Notes: generated by a model from the letters alone, not told the origin. A DNA stretch of 64,000 bases from Georgenia soli (GCF_002563695.1 NZ_PDJI01000004.1:3224001-3288000); one strand, 5' to 3'; shown: positions 39,741 to 48,221, numbered from the stretch's first letter. A program made the numbers and translations.

Positions 39741-40709
39741 GTGCACGACGTCCTCCCGCTGGCCCGGTCCACCGTCGATCCAGATGCCGTCTCCCGTCCG
39801 GTCGAGGGACTCGTCAGTCGCCTCGTGGCCGACGCCACGACCCAGGTCGTGCTCGTGCAGCGCGGGCTCGTGGCGACGCGCGGGTCGACCCTCGACCTGC
39901 GCTCACCCGCTGAGGTCCCGGGCAACGTGTGGGGCGCCGACAACGTCGTGTACCTCGGGCGCGACGACGACGGTGCCTACCTCGCCCTCACGCTCCCGGA
40001 GCACCTGGGAGAGGAGCGCGACCTCGACGGCGTGCCCGTCGTAGAGGACGCCGGCCTCGTGGACGTCGTGGCCACGCTCGACTTCCGCCACCTGCGAGAC
40101 ATCGGCGACGCACTGCCAGACAGGGACGCCGGCCTGGCGACCACGGCCGTCGCCGTCAGCGCCTGGCACGTCCGCCACCCCCGTTGCCCACGGTGCGGCG
40201 AGCCGACCGAGGTCATCGACGCGGGCTGGGTGCGCCGGTGCACCGCCGACGGATCGCTCCACTACCCGCGAACCGACCCCGCCGTGATCATGGCGATCAC
40301 CGACAAGCACGACCGCATCCTCCTCGGGCACGCTGCCCACTGGCCGGCGCGGCGCTTCTCCACGCTCGCCGGCTACGTCGAACCTGGCGAGTCCATCGAG
40401 GCTGCCGTCGCCCGCGAGGTGATGGAGGAGGCGGGCCTTGAGGTCGGCTCGGTCGAGTTCGTCGCGTCGCAGCCCTGGCCGTTCCCTGCCTCGCTGATGC
40501 TCGGCTTCCGTGGACGCCTCGCGGACAGCTCGGACGGCCGGGTCAGGGTCGACGGCGTCGAGATCACCGAGGCCCGGTTCTTCACCCGCGGCGAGCTTGC
40601 CTCGGCGGCACGCACAGGAGAGGTGCTGCTCCCGATGCGGTCGTCCATCGCGCGGGCCCTCATCGAGGAGTGGTTCGGCGGTCCGCTGCCGACGCCGACC
40701 ACAGCCTGA
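39741..40709 (+). CDS. nudC: NAD(+) diphosphatase / NADH pyrophosphatase
   Basis: NudC (322 aa) hydrolyses NAD(H) and can remove NAD caps from RNA. It has an N-terminal domain, a zinc-ribbon-like part beginning CPRCGEPTEV, the Nudix box GYVEPGESIEAAVAREVMEE and the NADH-specificity motif SQPWPFPAS immediately after it. Only three of the four usual zinc-ribbon Cys positions are evident (the pair in CPRC, then RRC). GTG at 39741 follows TACGGT by 6 bases (leaderless type). Neighbouring mycoredoxin and uvrD2 match the mycobacterial order. Confidence 0.93.
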   Translation: MHDVLPLARSTVDPDAVSRPVEGLVSRLVADATTQVVLVQRGLVATRGSTLDLRSPAEVPGNVWGADNVVYLGRDDDGAYLALTLPEHLGEERDLDGVPVVEDAGLVDVVATLDFRHLRDIGDALPDRDAGLATTAVAVSAWHVRHPRCPRCGEPTEVIDAGWVRRCTADGSLHYPRTDPAVIMAITDKHDRILLGHAAHWPARRFSTLAGYVEPGESIEAAVAREVMEEAGLEVGSVEFVASQPWPFPASLMLGFRGRLADSSDGRVRVDGVEITEARFFTRGELASAARTGEVLLPMRSSIARALIEEWFGGPLPTPTTA

Positions 40710-40767
40710 GCTTCACCTCTGGGCGGGTCACTCTCACCGAGCGCGACGCCGGTGAGAAGATCCGCGC

Positions 40768-41400
40768 GTGAACGAAAGCAGTCCGGAACTGGACGTGAAA
40801 GGCCACGACGTCCCGGTGCAGACCTCAGAGCCTGTCGTCGACCCGAGCCTCCGCGAGCAGTTCGCCCAGCTGGCGCCGGTCCTTGCCCTCGCTGTCCGCG
40901 TGCTGCGGCTGCCGTCCCTGCTGCTCGGGCTGCTTCCTGTGCTGCCGCTCGTGGTGCTGACCTGGCTCGCGTCGGGGTGGGACTCCCCAGCGCGGCAGAT
41001 CGGTCTGGTGGTCGCAGCGCTGGGCGGTGCCGCCGTCGTCTTCTTCCTCGTTCGGCGCGCCCGCTACCTCCGGGCGACGCAGGACGTCGGCGCACTCGCC
41101 GAGGACCTCGTTGCCCTCACCGACCTCGCGGACCTCGACGCTGACCTGGGAGAGGCGCTCCGGTCCGTCATCGCGCGAGGCGGTCTACGCGTCATGTCGA
41201 GGATCCGTGGCTTCTGGAAGCTGGTCTCGTTCCCGTCACGCATCGACGACCACGTCGACTCGCTCCAGCGGCTCCGCTGGTTCCTGCCCCCGCTCATCGG
41301 CACAACCGTGACGCTCGTCCATCTGCAGATCGCCGTCGCCGTCGTGAGCTGGACACTCCTCGGCATCGCGGTTCCCGGGAGTCTGCTCGGCCTGCTGTGA
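40768..41400 (+). CDS. Membrane protein, unknown function
   Basis: This 210-aa protein has membrane segments at about residues 48-70, 76-95 and a C-terminal one (about 175-205), with a charged loop of about 70 residues in between (YLRATQDVGALAEDLVALTD and GGLRVMSRIRGFWKLVSFPS). I recognise no family. GTG at 40768 lies 6 bases after GAAGAT, again leaderless-like. It follows nudC by 58 bp and faces the convergent mycoredoxin gene across a strong hairpin. Confidence 0.75.
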   Translation: MNESSPELDVKGHDVPVQTSEPVVDPSLREQFAQLAPVLALAVRVLRLPSLLLGLLPVLPLVVLTWLASGWDSPARQIGLVVAALGGAAVVFFLVRRARYLRATQDVGALAEDLVALTDLADLDADLGEALRSVIARGGLRVMSRIRGFWKLVSFPSRIDDHVDSLQRLRWFLPPLIGTTVTLVHLQIAVAVVSWTLLGIAVPGSLLGLL

Positions 41401-41444
41401 ACAGCGGGTCGCACGCCTGAACGCTCACGGAGCCGGAGACGGCA

Positions 41445-41482
41445 GCGGGCCCCGTGCACCGGCTCGGTGCGACAGGGCCCGC
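41445..41482. terminator. Bidirectional terminator before mycoredoxin stop
   Basis: Outer arms GCGGGCCC (41445-41452) and GGGCCCGC (41475-41482) enclose an inner perfect stem GCACCG (41456-41461) and CGGTGC (41465-41470) with loop GCT. It lies between the convergent membrane-protein and mycoredoxin genes. Confidence 0.85.
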
Positions 41483-41505
41483 GGCGCCTGGTAGGGCGGG
41501 GGTGC

Positions 41506-41766
41506 TCAGCTCTTGAGGCGCTCGACGACGTCGGCCAGCGAGGGGTTCGTGGCAGCAGACCCGTCGGGGAAGACGACCGTCGGAACGACCTGGTTGCCGC
41601 CGTTGACCGACTCGACGAACGACGCGGACGTCTCGTCCTCCTCGATGTTCACCTCGTTGTAGGGGATGCCCTCACGGTCGAGCTGCGTCTTGAGCCGCCG
41701 GCAGTAGCCGCACCAGGTGGTGGAGTACATGGTGATGGTGCCGGCCTCGGGTGCCTGAGCCGTCAT
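41506..41766 (-). CDS. Mycoredoxin (glutaredoxin-like, Mrx1)
   Basis: This 86-aa thioredoxin-fold protein has the active site TTWCGYCRRLKTQLD with Cys19 and Cys22, and NGGNQVVPTVVFPDGS with the cis-Pro loop. Mycoredoxins reduce mycothiol-mixed disulfides on proteins, so the host presumably makes mycothiol. ATG at 41766 follows AGGAG by 5 bases. It is divergent from uvrD2, as in mycobacteria. Confidence 0.93.
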   Translation of the reverse strand: MTAQAPEAGTITMYSTTWCGYCRRLKTQLDREGIPYNEVNIEEDETSASFVESVNGGNQVVPTVVFPDGSAATNPSLADVVERLKS

Positions 41767-41869
41767 AGCTGCTCCTCTCGTCGTCGGGCGCCGCGGGCCC
41801 TTGTCGGTGTCGCAGGCCCCGCAGGGCCCTCGTCGTTCTCGTCGGGGCGCGGGACGCCCTCTGTTTCCG

Positions 41870-41888
41870 AGAACGTCCGGACCGTTCT
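41870..41888. promoter_or_regulatory. Inverted repeat in mycoredoxin/uvrD2 divergent region
   Basis: AGAACG (41870-41875) and CGTTCT (41883-41888) form a 6-bp inverted repeat with a 7-base spacer. It could be an operator shared by the divergent genes. It is not an SOS box: the GAAC and GTTC half-sites are separated by 9 rather than 4 bases. Confidence 0.3.
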
Positions 41889-42044
41889 GATTCTTCCCGC
41901 GGCCCCGAGACCCGGCGAGTGGGACCGCGCACGCGCATCGGACCATGGGCGGCGCGCAGGTACGCGGGACGGCCTCGCAGTGGGACCGCACACGTTGGGG
42001 ACCGTGCGCCGTCAGTGTCGGCGGCGGCTGAGAGACTGGCCGGG

Positions 42045-44087
42045 ATGAGTACGAGCACCGAAGAACTGCTGGACATGCTCGACGACGACCAGAGGGCCGT
42101 CGCCGAGCACCTCACCGGCCCCCTCTGCGTCCTTGCCGGCGCAGGGACCGGCAAGACCCGGGCCATCACCTACCGGATCGCGAACGGGGTGCTGTCCGGT
42201 GTGTACAACCCCCAGACGGTGCTCGCGGTGACGTTCACGGCTCGCGCCGCGGGGGAGATGCGGTCCCGCCTGCGCGACCTCGGCGTCGGCGGTGTCCAGG
42301 CACGCACCTTCCACGCGGCGGCCCTGAGGCAGCTCTCCTTCTTCTGGCCGACGGCGGTCGGCGGGCAGCTTCCGCGGATCGCGGAGCACAAGGCCTCGCT
42401 CGTCGCCGAGGCGTCGGGCCGGCTCGGCCTCGGCGCCGACCGCACCGCCATCCGTGACCTGTCCGGCGAGGTCGAGTGGGCGAAGGTCTCGCTCGTCACG
42501 GCCGACGACTACGCGGCCAAGGCGGCCCGAGCCGGCCGTGAGGCGGTCGCAGGTCACGACCACGCCACCATCGCCCGGCTCCTGAGCGTCTACGAGGACG
42601 TCAAGAACGAGCGCGGCGTCATCGACTTCGAGGACGTGCTGCTCCTCCTGGTCGGCATCCTGCTCGAGCGCGAGGACATCGCGGCCCAGGTCCGGACCCA
42701 GTACCGCCACTTCGTCGTCGACGAGTACCAGGACGTCTCCCCGCTCCAGCAGCGGCTGCTGGACCTCTGGCTCGGTGGTCGCCGCGAGCTCTGCGTCGTC
42801 GGCGACGTCTCCCAGACGATCTACTCCTTCACGGGTGCGACGCCGCGGTTCCTCACCGACTTCCCACGGCGGTTCGAGGGGGCGCCGGTGGTGCGCCTGG
42901 TCCGTGACTACCGGTCGACTCCGCAGGTGGTGGACCTCGCGAACAAGGTGCTCTCCCGGGCCGGGCGCCACCGCAACGCGGCCGCCGTCGAGCTCGTGGC
43001 TCAGCGGCCCTCCTCGGTGCCGGTGCGGTTCGAGACGTACGACGACGACCTCGCGGAGGCCCGCGGCGTCGCCGAGCGCATCGCGGCCCTGGAGAAGGAG
43101 GGAGTGCCGCTCAGCGAGATCGCCATCCTCTACCGCACCAACGGGCAGTCCGAGGCGCTCGAGCAGGCGCTCGCCGACGCCGGGATCGGCTACCTCGTGC
43201 GCGGCGGGGAGCGCTTCTTCTCCCGGCGCGAGGTGCGCGAGGCGATTGTGATGCTGCGCGGCGCCGTGCGCGCGAGCGCCGGGCAGCCGATGCCCGAGGC
43301 GGTCCGCGACGTGCTCTCGTCCGTCGGCTGGGCACCCGCCCCGCCCGCCGCGCGCGGGGCCGCGCGCGAGAGGTGGGAGTCCCTGAACTCGCTGGTGAGC
43401 CTGGCGGACGAGCTGCACCGGACGCGCGAGGCGGACATGGCCGGCCTGGTCGCGGAGCTGGACGAGCGCATGTCGGCGCAGCACGCACCCACCGTCTCAG
43501 GGGTCACGCTCGCGAGCCTCCATGCCGCCAAGGGGCTGGAGTGGGACGCCGTCTTCCTCGTCGGCGTCTCCGAGGGGCTGCTCCCCATCTCGCTCGCCGA
43601 GGGCGACGCCGCCGTGGAGGAGGAGCGCCGGCTGCTCTACGTGGGAGTCACCCGCGCACGTGAGCACCTTCAGCTCTCCTTCGCCCGCGCACGCACCGTG
43701 GGGGGCCGCGCCTCCCGCAAGCGGTCGCGCTTCCTCGACGGCATCTGGCCCGACGACGCAGCCGCCGCCCGCCGCGGCGGTCTCTCCCGTCGGGCCGCTG
43801 CCAGGTCGCGCACCGAGACGTTCTTCGAGGAGAACCCCGCCGACGCCGAGCTCTTCGAGCGGCTCCGGTCGTGGCGCGGCCAGGTGGCGAAGGCGATCAG
43901 CAAGCGGGCCTACACGGTGCTCCACGACACCACGCTGCAGGCGATCGCGACCGCGAAGCCGAAGGACCTGCGCCAGCTGGCGGTCCTCCGGGGCATCGGC
44001 GCGACGAAGCTCGAGGCGTACGGCGGGCAGGTTCTCGCCGTCGTCCGGGGCGAGGACGTGGACGTCCAGGAGTGGCTCGCGCGCTGA
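42045..44087 (+). CDS. uvrD2: ATP-dependent DNA helicase UvrD2
   Basis: This 680-aa superfamily 1A helicase has Walker A AGAGTGKT (Lys37), LAVTFTARAAGEMRSRL, motif II VVDEYQDVSPLQ, VGDVSQTIYSFTGA, LASLHAAKGLEWDAVFLVG and LLYVGVTRARE, then a C-terminal HRDC domain (about the last 80 residues). In mycobacterial UvrD2 the HRDC domain is joined through a four-Cys linker; here the linker has no Cys. ATG at 42045 follows GAGACT by 7 bases, so the upstream open frame is not needed. It is followed by whiB7. Confidence 0.94.
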   Translation: MSTSTEELLDMLDDDQRAVAEHLTGPLCVLAGAGTGKTRAITYRIANGVLSGVYNPQTVLAVTFTARAAGEMRSRLRDLGVGGVQARTFHAAALRQLSFFWPTAVGGQLPRIAEHKASLVAEASGRLGLGADRTAIRDLSGEVEWAKVSLVTADDYAAKAARAGREAVAGHDHATIARLLSVYEDVKNERGVIDFEDVLLLLVGILLEREDIAAQVRTQYRHFVVDEYQDVSPLQQRLLDLWLGGRRELCVVGDVSQTIYSFTGATPRFLTDFPRRFEGAPVVRLVRDYRSTPQVVDLANKVLSRAGRHRNAAAVELVAQRPSSVPVRFETYDDDLAEARGVAERIAALEKEGVPLSEIAILYRTNGQSEALEQALADAGIGYLVRGGERFFSRREVREAIVMLRGAVRASAGQPMPEAVRDVLSSVGWAPAPPAARGAARERWESLNSLVSLADELHRTREADMAGLVAELDERMSAQHAPTVSGVTLASLHAAKGLEWDAVFLVGVSEGLLPISLAEGDAAVEEERRLLYVGVTRAREHLQLSFARARTVGGRASRKRSRFLDGIWPDDAAAARRGGLSRRAAARSRTETFFEENPADAELFERLRSWRGQVAKAISKRAYTVLHDTTLQAIATAKPKDLRQLAVLRGIGATKLEAYGGQVLAVVRGEDVDVQEWLAR

Positions 44088-44157
44088 CGCCTGTCTCCCC
44101 CTGGGCGCCCGACGTCACTCCTCCTGAAGGATGAGTCCGCGCCCGAAAAGATCCCCC

Positions 44158-44197
44158 ACAAAAAGGATTGCCCGCCCGAGACGGGCGGGTCTAGGCT
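44158..44197 (+). promoter_or_regulatory. whiB7 promoter with AT-rich WhiB7-type site
   Basis: -35 TTGCCC (44168-44173) and -10 TAGGCT (44192-44197) are 18 bp apart. An A-rich stretch ACAAAAAGGA (44158-44167) lies directly upstream of the -35 box, which is the known layout of WhiB7-activated promoters and implies autoregulation. The spacer contains a perfect 8-bp hairpin (44171-44178 with 44182-44189), which may also terminate uvrD2 transcripts. Confidence 0.7.
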
Positions 44198-44271
44198 CCT
44201 TGCTGTCCGAATCGACCGGATCCCGCCTAGCCAGCACAAGGGGTCCCCGCAGCCGAGGGAGGTGCCTGGAA

Positions 44272-44427
44272 GTGATCAAGAACGTCATCGCCGTGATCGC
44301 CGTCAGCCTGATGGCGTCCACGTTCGTCGTGCCCGGGCAGAAGTCTGCCCTCGGCACCGACCCGGCCGTGGCGCGTCGTCGCGCCCGGCTCCTCGGCACC
44401 ACCCTGGGGATCAGCACCCGGACGTAG
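44272..44427 (+). CDS. Upstream ORF in the whiB7 leader
   Basis: This 51-codon ORF starts with GTG preceded by GAGGGAGG about 10 bases upstream and ends TAG at 44425. The product starts VIKNVIAVIAVSLMAS and ends LLGTTLGISTRT. whiB7 genes are known to have long leaders with upstream ORFs that sense translation inhibition. A stalled ribosome here would change folding of the downstream hairpin. An internal ATG near codon 14 is another possible start. Confidence 0.55.
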   Translation: MIKNVIAVIAVSLMASTFVVPGQKSALGTDPAVARRRARLLGTTLGISTRT

Positions 44428-44450
44428 CTCACCACCTGAGCTGCCTGCTC

Positions 44451-44480
44451 CGGCCGCGATCCCGATCGGGACCGCGGCCG
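44451..44480 (+). terminator. Attenuator hairpin in the whiB7 leader
   Basis: CGGCCGCG (44451-44458) pairs with CGCGGCCG (44473-44480); after one mismatch the stem continues ATCCC/GGGA-like to a GATC loop. It lies between the upstream ORF and whiB7. CGGCCGTG at 44363-44370 inside the upstream ORF can pair with the same right arm, an alternative fold. Confidence 0.65.
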
Positions 44481-44543
44481 TCGTCGTAGATGACGTCCCG
44501 TGGCCCCAAGCCCCGGACACAGAACGACCCAACAGGAGCAGCT

Positions 44544-44924
44544 GTGCAGCTCACGGCTCTACTCGACCAGATCAGCCAGGGATCATCCGTCTCCTGGCCC
44601 GCGACCCCGGCCAGGTCCACCGCAGCACCCTTCGTCGGTGAGGCCGGCTGGGGAGTTCTCTCCACCCCTTCCAGCACGGGCGCGGCCGCGACCCCGTGCC
44701 AGTCCGCCGAGGACTCCGACCTGTGGTTCGCCGAGCGCACGGCCGACGTGGAGATGGCGAAGGCCCTGTGCCGGGAGTGCCCGGTGCGCGAGGCGTGCCT
44801 GGCCGGTGCGCTCCAGCGTCAGGAGCCCTGGGGCGTCTGGGGTGGCGAGGTGTTCGTCGACGGGGTCGTCGTCGCCCGTAAGCGTGGCCGGGGTCGTCCG
44901 CGGAAGGACGAGGCGGCCGCGTGA
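44544..44924 (+). CDS. whiB7: WhiB7-type transcriptional regulator
   Basis: This 126-aa iron-sulfur regulator activates intrinsic antibiotic-resistance genes together with the primary sigma factor. The four cluster Cys are Cys52, Cys76, Cys79 and Cys85 (CRECPVREAC), the family turn is EPWGVWGGE (94-102), and the AT-hook RGRGRPRK at 114-121 distinguishes WhiB7 from other WhiB proteins. GTG at 44544 follows AGGAG by 5 bases. Its position beside uvrD2 matches mycobacteria, and its leader (promoter, upstream ORF, hairpin) fits known WhiB7 control. Confidence 0.93.
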   Translation: MQLTALLDQISQGSSVSWPATPARSTAAPFVGEAGWGVLSTPSSTGAAATPCQSAEDSDLWFAERTADVEMAKALCRECPVREACLAGALQRQEPWGVWGGEVFVDGVVVARKRGRGRPRKDEAAA

Positions 44925-44971
44925 GCGCCGACGGCGACACTCCCCGGTGACCTGCCGGCGATCGGGCGGGA

Positions 44972-45148
44972 CCTCGCGCCCCGTCCGGCCGCCGGCCACG
45001 TGCAGTCGTGCGGGTGGGCGTCGGCGAGACCTCGCGCCCCGTCCGGCCGCCGGCCACGTGCAGTCGTGCGGGTCGGCGGTCGGCGGGGCCTCGCGCCTGT
45101 CCGGCCGCTGACCACCTGCACTCGTGCGGGTCTGCGTGCGAGCCTGCC
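44972..45148. repeat. Three tandem repeats of about 58 bp
   Basis: CCTCGCGCC... units begin at 44972, 45030 and 45089 (spacings 58 and 59). Each contains GTCCGGCCGC and a TGCAGTCGTGCGGGT-like part (TGCACTCGTGCGGGT in the last). The first two are almost identical; the third is diverged. They fill the convergent gap between whiB7 and the ThiF-like gene. Confidence 0.85.
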
Positions 45149-45172
45149 CACTGCGGACCGAGCGTGCCCCCT

Positions 45173-46285
45173 CTAGGACGTGCCGATGGCGGCGAGCTCC
45201 CGCTCCTCGGTCGAGGGCTCTCGCTCGGTGGAGGAAGCGCCGGCGGCGCCCGGACGCGATGGCGCCGGCTGCGGCCGGGCGATGTCCTCCTGACCCACCC
45301 CCGAGCACCCGCAGGCGGGATGCACGGTCCAGGGGCGGACCAGCGGCAGAGGGCTCAGCCCACCTACCTCGATGCTCGTCCCGTCCGCCACGAGCTCACG
45401 TCCGTCCACCTGCGCCAGGACCTGGTTCGCCGCGACGGCGGAGCCGAGCTGCGCGAGGTGGCTCGACACGGGAGGGGAGGGCGAGGCCCGCAGCTGCGTC
45501 GCGAGCGCCGGCCATGCCGGGTCCGCGTCCGTGCGGTGCAGGTCGAGGCAGCGGGTGCAGGGACTGCGGCCGGGAACCACGAGCGGGCCCACGGCCACGT
45601 CCACGTCCCCCGCGACGACCGGCAGATGAACGACGTCCTCGCGCAGCAGCGGCAGGAGCTTCACGGGATCTGCCACCCCGGCGGAGACCGCGACGACGAC
45701 GTCAGGGCGCGTACCGGTGGGTGCATCGGTCCGGAGCTGCGGGAACAGCGACCGCAGCTGTGCCTCGGAGCGCTCCCGCCGCCGTCCGCCGACGTCGCGC
45801 GGGTGGTAGGGCCCGACGTCCCGCTCCCGCACGGCGGAGTCGTCCTCGAGCAGGATCGTCCCGATGCCTGCCTCGGCGAGATGCGTGGCGATGCGCATCC
45901 CTACCTGGCCCAGCCCGACGACGGCTACCGTGGCCGACGCGCGGCGTGCCATGAGGCCGGCGCCGTCACCGTCGGGGAGGAGGCGGGACCAGTAGGCCTC
46001 GTCCGGCGACTCCGCGGACCCCGGAGGGCGCGTGCGAGGGGCCGGGTCGAGCACCCCGGACCTCTCGAGCAGCGTGACCAGCTCGCGCACCCGTGCCACC
46101 GGCACCCCGGACGTCCGGCCCACCCGTACCAGGTCCGCCTCCGTCGGGTCGTGCCGCAGGTAGTCGAGGACGTTCTGCTCGCCCGGCGTGAGGTTCTCCA
46201 GGACGACGGCGCACCTCGGGTCGACACCTACCTGGCTCTCGCCCTTGCGCCGCCACAGCACTCGCAGTCCCGGACGTAGCCGCAT
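45173..46285 (-). CDS. ThiF/E1-like adenylyltransferase family protein
   Basis: This 370-aa protein has an N-terminal winged-helix-like segment (LTPGEQNVLDYLRHDPTEADL, then RVRELVTLLERSGVLDP), a Rossmann E1-type domain with VAVVGLGQVGMRIATHLAEAG near residues 118-138, and zinc-type cysteines CTRC and, late, CGC. E1-like proteins adenylate C-termini of carrier proteins or peptides; a similar winged helix binds leader peptides in cyclodehydratases. No YcaO gene or precursor peptide is adjacent, so its partner is unknown. ATG at 46285 follows GGAGGG by 4 bases. Confidence 0.75.
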   Translation of the reverse strand: MRLRPGLRVLWRRKGESQVGVDPRCAVVLENLTPGEQNVLDYLRHDPTEADLVRVGRTSGVPVARVRELVTLLERSGVLDPAPRTRPPGSAESPDEAYWSRLLPDGDGAGLMARRASATVAVVGLGQVGMRIATHLAEAGIGTILLEDDSAVRERDVGPYHPRDVGGRRRERSEAQLRSLFPQLRTDAPTGTRPDVVVAVSAGVADPVKLLPLLREDVVHLPVVAGDVDVAVGPLVVPGRSPCTRCLDLHRTDADPAWPALATQLRASPSPPVSSHLAQLGSAVAANQVLAQVDGRELVADGTSIEVGGLSPLPLVRPWTVHPACGCSGVGQEDIARPQPAPSRPGAAGASSTEREPSTEERELAAIGTS

Positions 46286-46467
46286 CTCGCCCTCCGTCGT
46301 CGCCAGTTGGTGCGACGGACTCTGGCACGGTCAGCCCCGACCTCGCGCGGTCCATCCACAGGCTCGGGACCGGAGAGACACACGACCGGCGGCCGCCACC
46401 CAGAGGGCGGCGGACGGCCGGTGCCCGAGACATCTGCTCGAGCCGTCTGCTCAGTCGAGCCGTCTGC

Positions 46468-48006
46468 TCAGCGAGCCGGCTGATCGCCCTCGTCCGTGGG
46501 GTCGTCGGTCTCCGGATCCACGTCCGTGCCCGGCGTGTCAGTACCCGGCCTGTCCATACCAGGCGTCTCCGAGCCCGGCGCGTCCGTACCGGGCGTCTCC
46601 GAGCCAGGCGCACCGGCGGCCTCGGGGAGCGTGCCCCCCAGCAGGGCGGCGAGCGCCGCGTCGACGTCCTCCTCGGCGGCCCGGGCGGCACGCCGGGTGG
46701 CGACGAAGCTCTTCGGGTCGTCCAGCTCCTCCGGCGTCGGCATGAGGTCAGGGTGCGACCACAGCGCGTCCCGCTCGGCGGTGCCGCGCTCCGCGCCCAG
46801 GGACGCCCACAGCGTCGCTGCCTCCCGGAGGCGACGCGGTCGCAGCTCGAGGCCGACGAGCGTGGCGAACGTCTGCTCGGCCGGTCCGCCGGTCGCCCGG
46901 CGTCGGCGCAGCATCTCGCGCAGGGGGACGGCGTGCGGCAGGTGCGGCGCGACCGCCTGGGCGGTGACCTCCTCCACCCAGCCCTCGACGAGCGCGAGGG
47001 CGGTCTCCAGCCGGACGAGCGCGGCCTTCTGCGCGGGGGACTGCTCGAGGGCGAACACGCCACCCGAGAACGCCTCCCGCAGCTGCTCCGGGTCGGTGGG
47101 GTCGATCCCGCGGACCGCCTCCTCCATCGCCTCGGTGTCGATCGTGATCTCCCGGGCGTACGCCTCGACGATGCCCAGCAGGTGCGCCCGCAGCCACGGC
47201 ACGTGGGCGAAGAGCCGCGCGTGCGCGACCTCGCGCACCGCGAGGAAGAGGCGGACCTCCTCGGCGGGCGCGTCGAGCCCCTCGGTGAAGTCGGCGACGT
47301 TGGCCGGGACAAGCGCCGTCGCCGGCTCCTCCACCAGCGGCAGGCCGGTGTCCGCGGGGCCGAACGCCTCCCGCGCGAGCGTCCCCACCGCCTGCCCGAC
47401 CTGCATGCCGAACACGGCGCCGCCGAGCTGGCGCAGCATGCCCTCGACGGGGCCCATCTGCGACGCCATCGCCCGGAACTCCGGCGGCAGGTGCTCGGCC
47501 TGGGCCTCGATGGTCTCGACGAGCGCCTGCGAGACCGACGTCGCGACCGGCTCGGAGAGCCGCTTCCAGGTGGGCAGCGTGCGCTCGACCCAGTCCGCGC
47601 GGCTCCACGCCTCGTACCGGCCGCCGGCGGGCCCCAGGTCCGTCGCGGCGTCCAGCCACAGGTCTGCCACGGACAGCGCCGACCTGACTCGCTCCGCCTC
47701 GGCGGCGGTGACCGACGGGTCGCCGCCCGTGTGCGCCGTCTGCCGGGCGAGGTCGTGGGCGAGGCGCCAGTTCACCGGATCGCCGCCGCCGGAGGCGAGC
47801 AGCTGCTGCATCTGCCCGATCATCATCATCAGCTGGTTGCGGTCCGCGGGCAGGCCGGCCGCGCGCGACATCGCCTCGGGGTCGAGGCCGGAGGCACGCA
47901 TGGCTCGCATGGCCTCCTCGGCGGCCTCGGGCCCCATCATCGAGCGCAGCAGCTCCTCCCAGCTGTGGGGCTCGCCGCCCTCGGGGCGGGTGGGGTCCTG
48001 GCTCAT
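46468..48006 (-). CDS. Zinc-dependent metalloprotease family protein (DUF2342)
   Basis: This 512-aa protein belongs to the actinobacterial DUF2342 family, seen from SWEELLRSMMGPEAAEEAMR, LGGAVFGMQVGQAVGTLARE, LFLAVREVAHARLFAHVPWL and WSHPDLMPTPEELDDP. The family is labelled metalloprotease or hydrolase, but the classical HExxH is absent here (EVAHARLF instead), so activity is uncertain. The C-terminus has short repeats rich in PGTD and PGSETPG. ATG at 48006 follows AGGAG by about 6 bases. It is divergent from the PDZ-Lon gene, a conserved pairing. Confidence 0.85.
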   Translation of the reverse strand: MSQDPTRPEGGEPHSWEELLRSMMGPEAAEEAMRAMRASGLDPEAMSRAAGLPADRNQLMMMIGQMQQLLASGGGDPVNWRLAHDLARQTAHTGGDPSVTAAEAERVRSALSVADLWLDAATDLGPAGGRYEAWSRADWVERTLPTWKRLSEPVATSVSQALVETIEAQAEHLPPEFRAMASQMGPVEGMLRQLGGAVFGMQVGQAVGTLAREAFGPADTGLPLVEEPATALVPANVADFTEGLDAPAEEVRLFLAVREVAHARLFAHVPWLRAHLLGIVEAYAREITIDTEAMEEAVRGIDPTDPEQLREAFSGGVFALEQSPAQKAALVRLETALALVEGWVEEVTAQAVAPHLPHAVPLREMLRRRRATGGPAEQTFATLVGLELRPRRLREAATLWASLGAERGTAERDALWSHPDLMPTPEELDDPKSFVATRRAARAAEEDVDAALAALLGGTLPEAAGAPGSETPGTDAPGSETPGMDRPGTDTPGTDVDPETDDPTDEGDQPAR

Positions 48007-48221
48007 GGCAGCTCCTGACGGTGGTGGGCCTCCACGGTAACCGGCAGCGGCGAGCGTCTGCAGCGGCGGCGCCGGAGGCCACGCGGTGGTTCGCTCACGG
48101 CGCAGCGCGCCGCGCCGCGGACGGCTCGGGGCAAGCCGAGAAGACGACCCACAACACCTTGAGCAGGCTTCCTCGGCGGCCCGCCCAGGGGACATCCAGC
48201 ATCGTGCGGCATGATGACCCG

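Noticed and set aside
41870..41888. LexA/SOS box upstream of uvrD2
   Set aside because: The half-sites GAAC and GTTC are 9 bases apart, not the 4 of actinobacterial SOS boxes.
44171..44189. Hairpin CCCGCCCG/CGGGCGGG as a dedicated uvrD2 terminator
   Set aside because: It lies inside the spacer of a well-formed whiB7 promoter; termination remains possible but cannot be separated from that role by sequence alone, so it is mentioned under the promoter only.
44972..45148. 58-bp repeats as a CRISPR array
   Set aside because: Units adjoin each other without unique spacers, there are only three, and no cas gene is nearby.
45173..46285. A RiPP (thiazole/oxazole peptide) biosynthetic cluster around the E1-like protein
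   Set aside because: No YcaO, precursor peptide, dehydrogenase or transporter is present within several kb.
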